This document shows, piece by piece, positions 5,108-5,908 of a DNA stretch of 5,908 bases. The DNA is from Coleofasciculus sp. S288 (GTDB lineage Bacteria > Cyanobacteriota > Cyanobacteriia > Cyanobacteriales > Coleofasciculaceae). Made by a program: the position numbers and the translations under genes. The notes below the pieces were generated by a model. That model saw only the letters and a list, made by a program, of their open reading frames with translations. It was not told the origin of the DNA and ran no database searches. The first letter of the stretch is position 1. Each line of letters begins with the position of its first letter. The stretch covers positions 1-5,908 of the forward strand of contig JAIUYC010000297.1 in assembly GCA_020216575.1 (NCBI GenBank), read 5' to 3'.

Positions 5108-5908
5108 ATGTCTGGTAGCGTAAATCCTTGCCTCAGTTTGGCGATCGCTCGCTTATCAACAGTTGGGGCAGAAAGTTTTGCCATTTGGGTACTCAAGGCT
5201 CCCTATCCTGGGGGTATGGTTCATCATGACTCGACCTGGCCTCAAACCTTGACTCAGAGTTGGCTGGAATGGCAGGAGATGTTTTCCTTACGTCACCTGC
5301 CCCATGTCCCCTTTATTCATCATGTAACTCAGTCACCTTCGTCTCGTACTTTGCTCCCCAATGGTGATAGTAGTGCCGGCGGTACGCTCAGTAGCCAAAG
5401 TAGCCTGTTGATGCAGCGTTTGGGGATGGAACTGTGGGCTTGGCTGTTTGACGGTTCCATTCAAAATGCTTTGGAGAGAAGTCAAGGAATTGCCATGGGG
5501 CAGAATAAGCCCCTGCGCGTGCGGATGGAAGTCCGTGACCCAGCTTTGAGTCCACTGCCGTGGGAAATCATGCAACCCAGGACGGGTAAACAAGCTATTT
5601 CCCTTTCGCAGCAACTGCTGTTTAGTCGTACCACCAGCGATGTTGACCCACTCAAACTCTTTACACGCTCGAACCAGGCATTAAACATTTTGCTGGTACT
5701 GGGACAGGATGGCCACAAGTCTAATAGTTCATCTGTTGGTTTGATGCTGGAACAAGAAGCAGCTGCTCTGTCCAGGGTTCTCAAGGCTTGCGGACAACCC
5801 AACTTGAATGGGGAAAGATTTGTGGCTCCAGTTGCTTGCCATGTCAAGACGCTGGTACAGCCGACACGAGCAGAACTGATAGAGATTCTGGAAAGAGGGA
5901 TTTACAAT
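5108..5908 (+). CDS. CHAT-domain (caspase-like) protein, N-terminal part (runs off window)
   Basis: CHAT proteins are caspase-fold peptidases or peptidase-like proteins, usually fused to repeats or signalling modules; HetF of heterocyst-forming cyanobacteria and the gRAMP-associated Csx29 are known members. Here 267 codons are visible, starting MSGSVNPCLSLAIARLS and continuing AIWVLKAPYPGG. Residues 136-156 (LRVRMEVRDPALSPLPWEIM) match the strand block that commonly precedes the caspase fold in cyanobacterial CHAT proteins. ALNILLVLG (191-199) looks like the first core strand, LEQEAAALSRVLKA (214-227) the first helix and VQPTRAELIEILERG (250-264) the next helix. The expected catalytic His (in an SGHG-like motif) and Cys lie beyond the window, so activity cannot be judged. 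ATG 5108 is preferred because homologues as I recall them start close to LSLAIARL; TTG 5096 is the only in-frame alternative after the TAG at 5060. The Shine-Dalgarno is weak (GAG at 5098-5100). It shares strand with the upstream PP2C gene. Two overlapping minus-strand open frames here are shadows. Confidence 0.88.
   Translation, partial: MSGSVNPCLSLAIARLSTVGAESFAIWVLKAPYPGGMVHHDSTWPQTLTQSWLEWQEMFSLRHLPHVPFIHHVTQSPSSRTLLPNGDSSAGGTLSSQSSLLMQRLGMELWAWLFDGSIQNALERSQGIAMGQNKPLRVRMEVRDPALSPLPWEIMQPRTGKQAISLSQQLLFSRTTSDVDPLKLFTRSNQALNILLVLGQDGHKSNSSSVGLMLEQEAAALSRVLKACGQPNLNGERFVAPVACHVKTLVQPTRAELIEILERGIYN

Noticed and set aside
5482..5847. Minus-strand open frame of 121 codons within the CHAT gene
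   Set aside because: The plus frame is open for all 267 codons and matches the CHAT pattern; the minus frame is a shadow.

Overview
The window looks like chromosomal DNA of a filamentous or otherwise complex cyanobacterium. Three things support this: a near-certain ndhM (a subunit specific to the cyanobacterial and plastid NDH-1 complex), four HIP1 octamers (GCGATCGC) in 5.9 kb, and several proteins of cyanobacterial type (a zinc-ribbon PP2C phosphatase, a CHAT-domain protein and a small PWWCQPWS membrane protein). No genus can be named from the sequence alone.

Layout. Positions 1-245 (minus) carry the N-terminal 81 codons of an uncharacterised cyanobacterial protein that runs off the window. 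Positions 339 to about 722 (minus) hold a decayed IS200/IS605-type element: only the C-terminal zinc ribbon and last RuvC motif of TnpB remain, joined to a recognisable right end. Positions 940-1281 (plus) are ndhM, preceded by a perfect 7-2-7 palindrome. A 120-residue acidic hypothetical protein (1291-1653, minus) converges on ndhM with only 9 bp between stop codons. Positions 1654-2088 are non-coding apart from a triple AATTACC heptamer repeat and a lone TATAAT box. A two-helix membrane protein with a TTG start follows (2089-2352, plus).

The most interesting part is the right half. Positions 2506-4920 encode an 804-residue multidomain phosphatase: zinc ribbon, a region that reads like a degenerate protein-kinase fold lacking the HRD and DFG motifs, an apparently complete PP2C (PPM) domain with all metal-binding aspartates, one transmembrane helix, and a Pro/Ser/Thr-rich tail containing a split SH3b-like domain. 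It is followed after 187 bp on the same strand by the N-terminal 267 codons of a CHAT (caspase-like) protein cut off by the window end.

How the parts may work together (inference): a membrane-spanning phosphatase with an outside sensory tail and an inside pseudokinase could control the phosphorylation state of a partner, with the adjacent caspase-like protein as a candidate partner or effector. The window alone cannot prove co-transcription or a shared pathway. ndhM and the TnpB relic look functionally unrelated to this pair.
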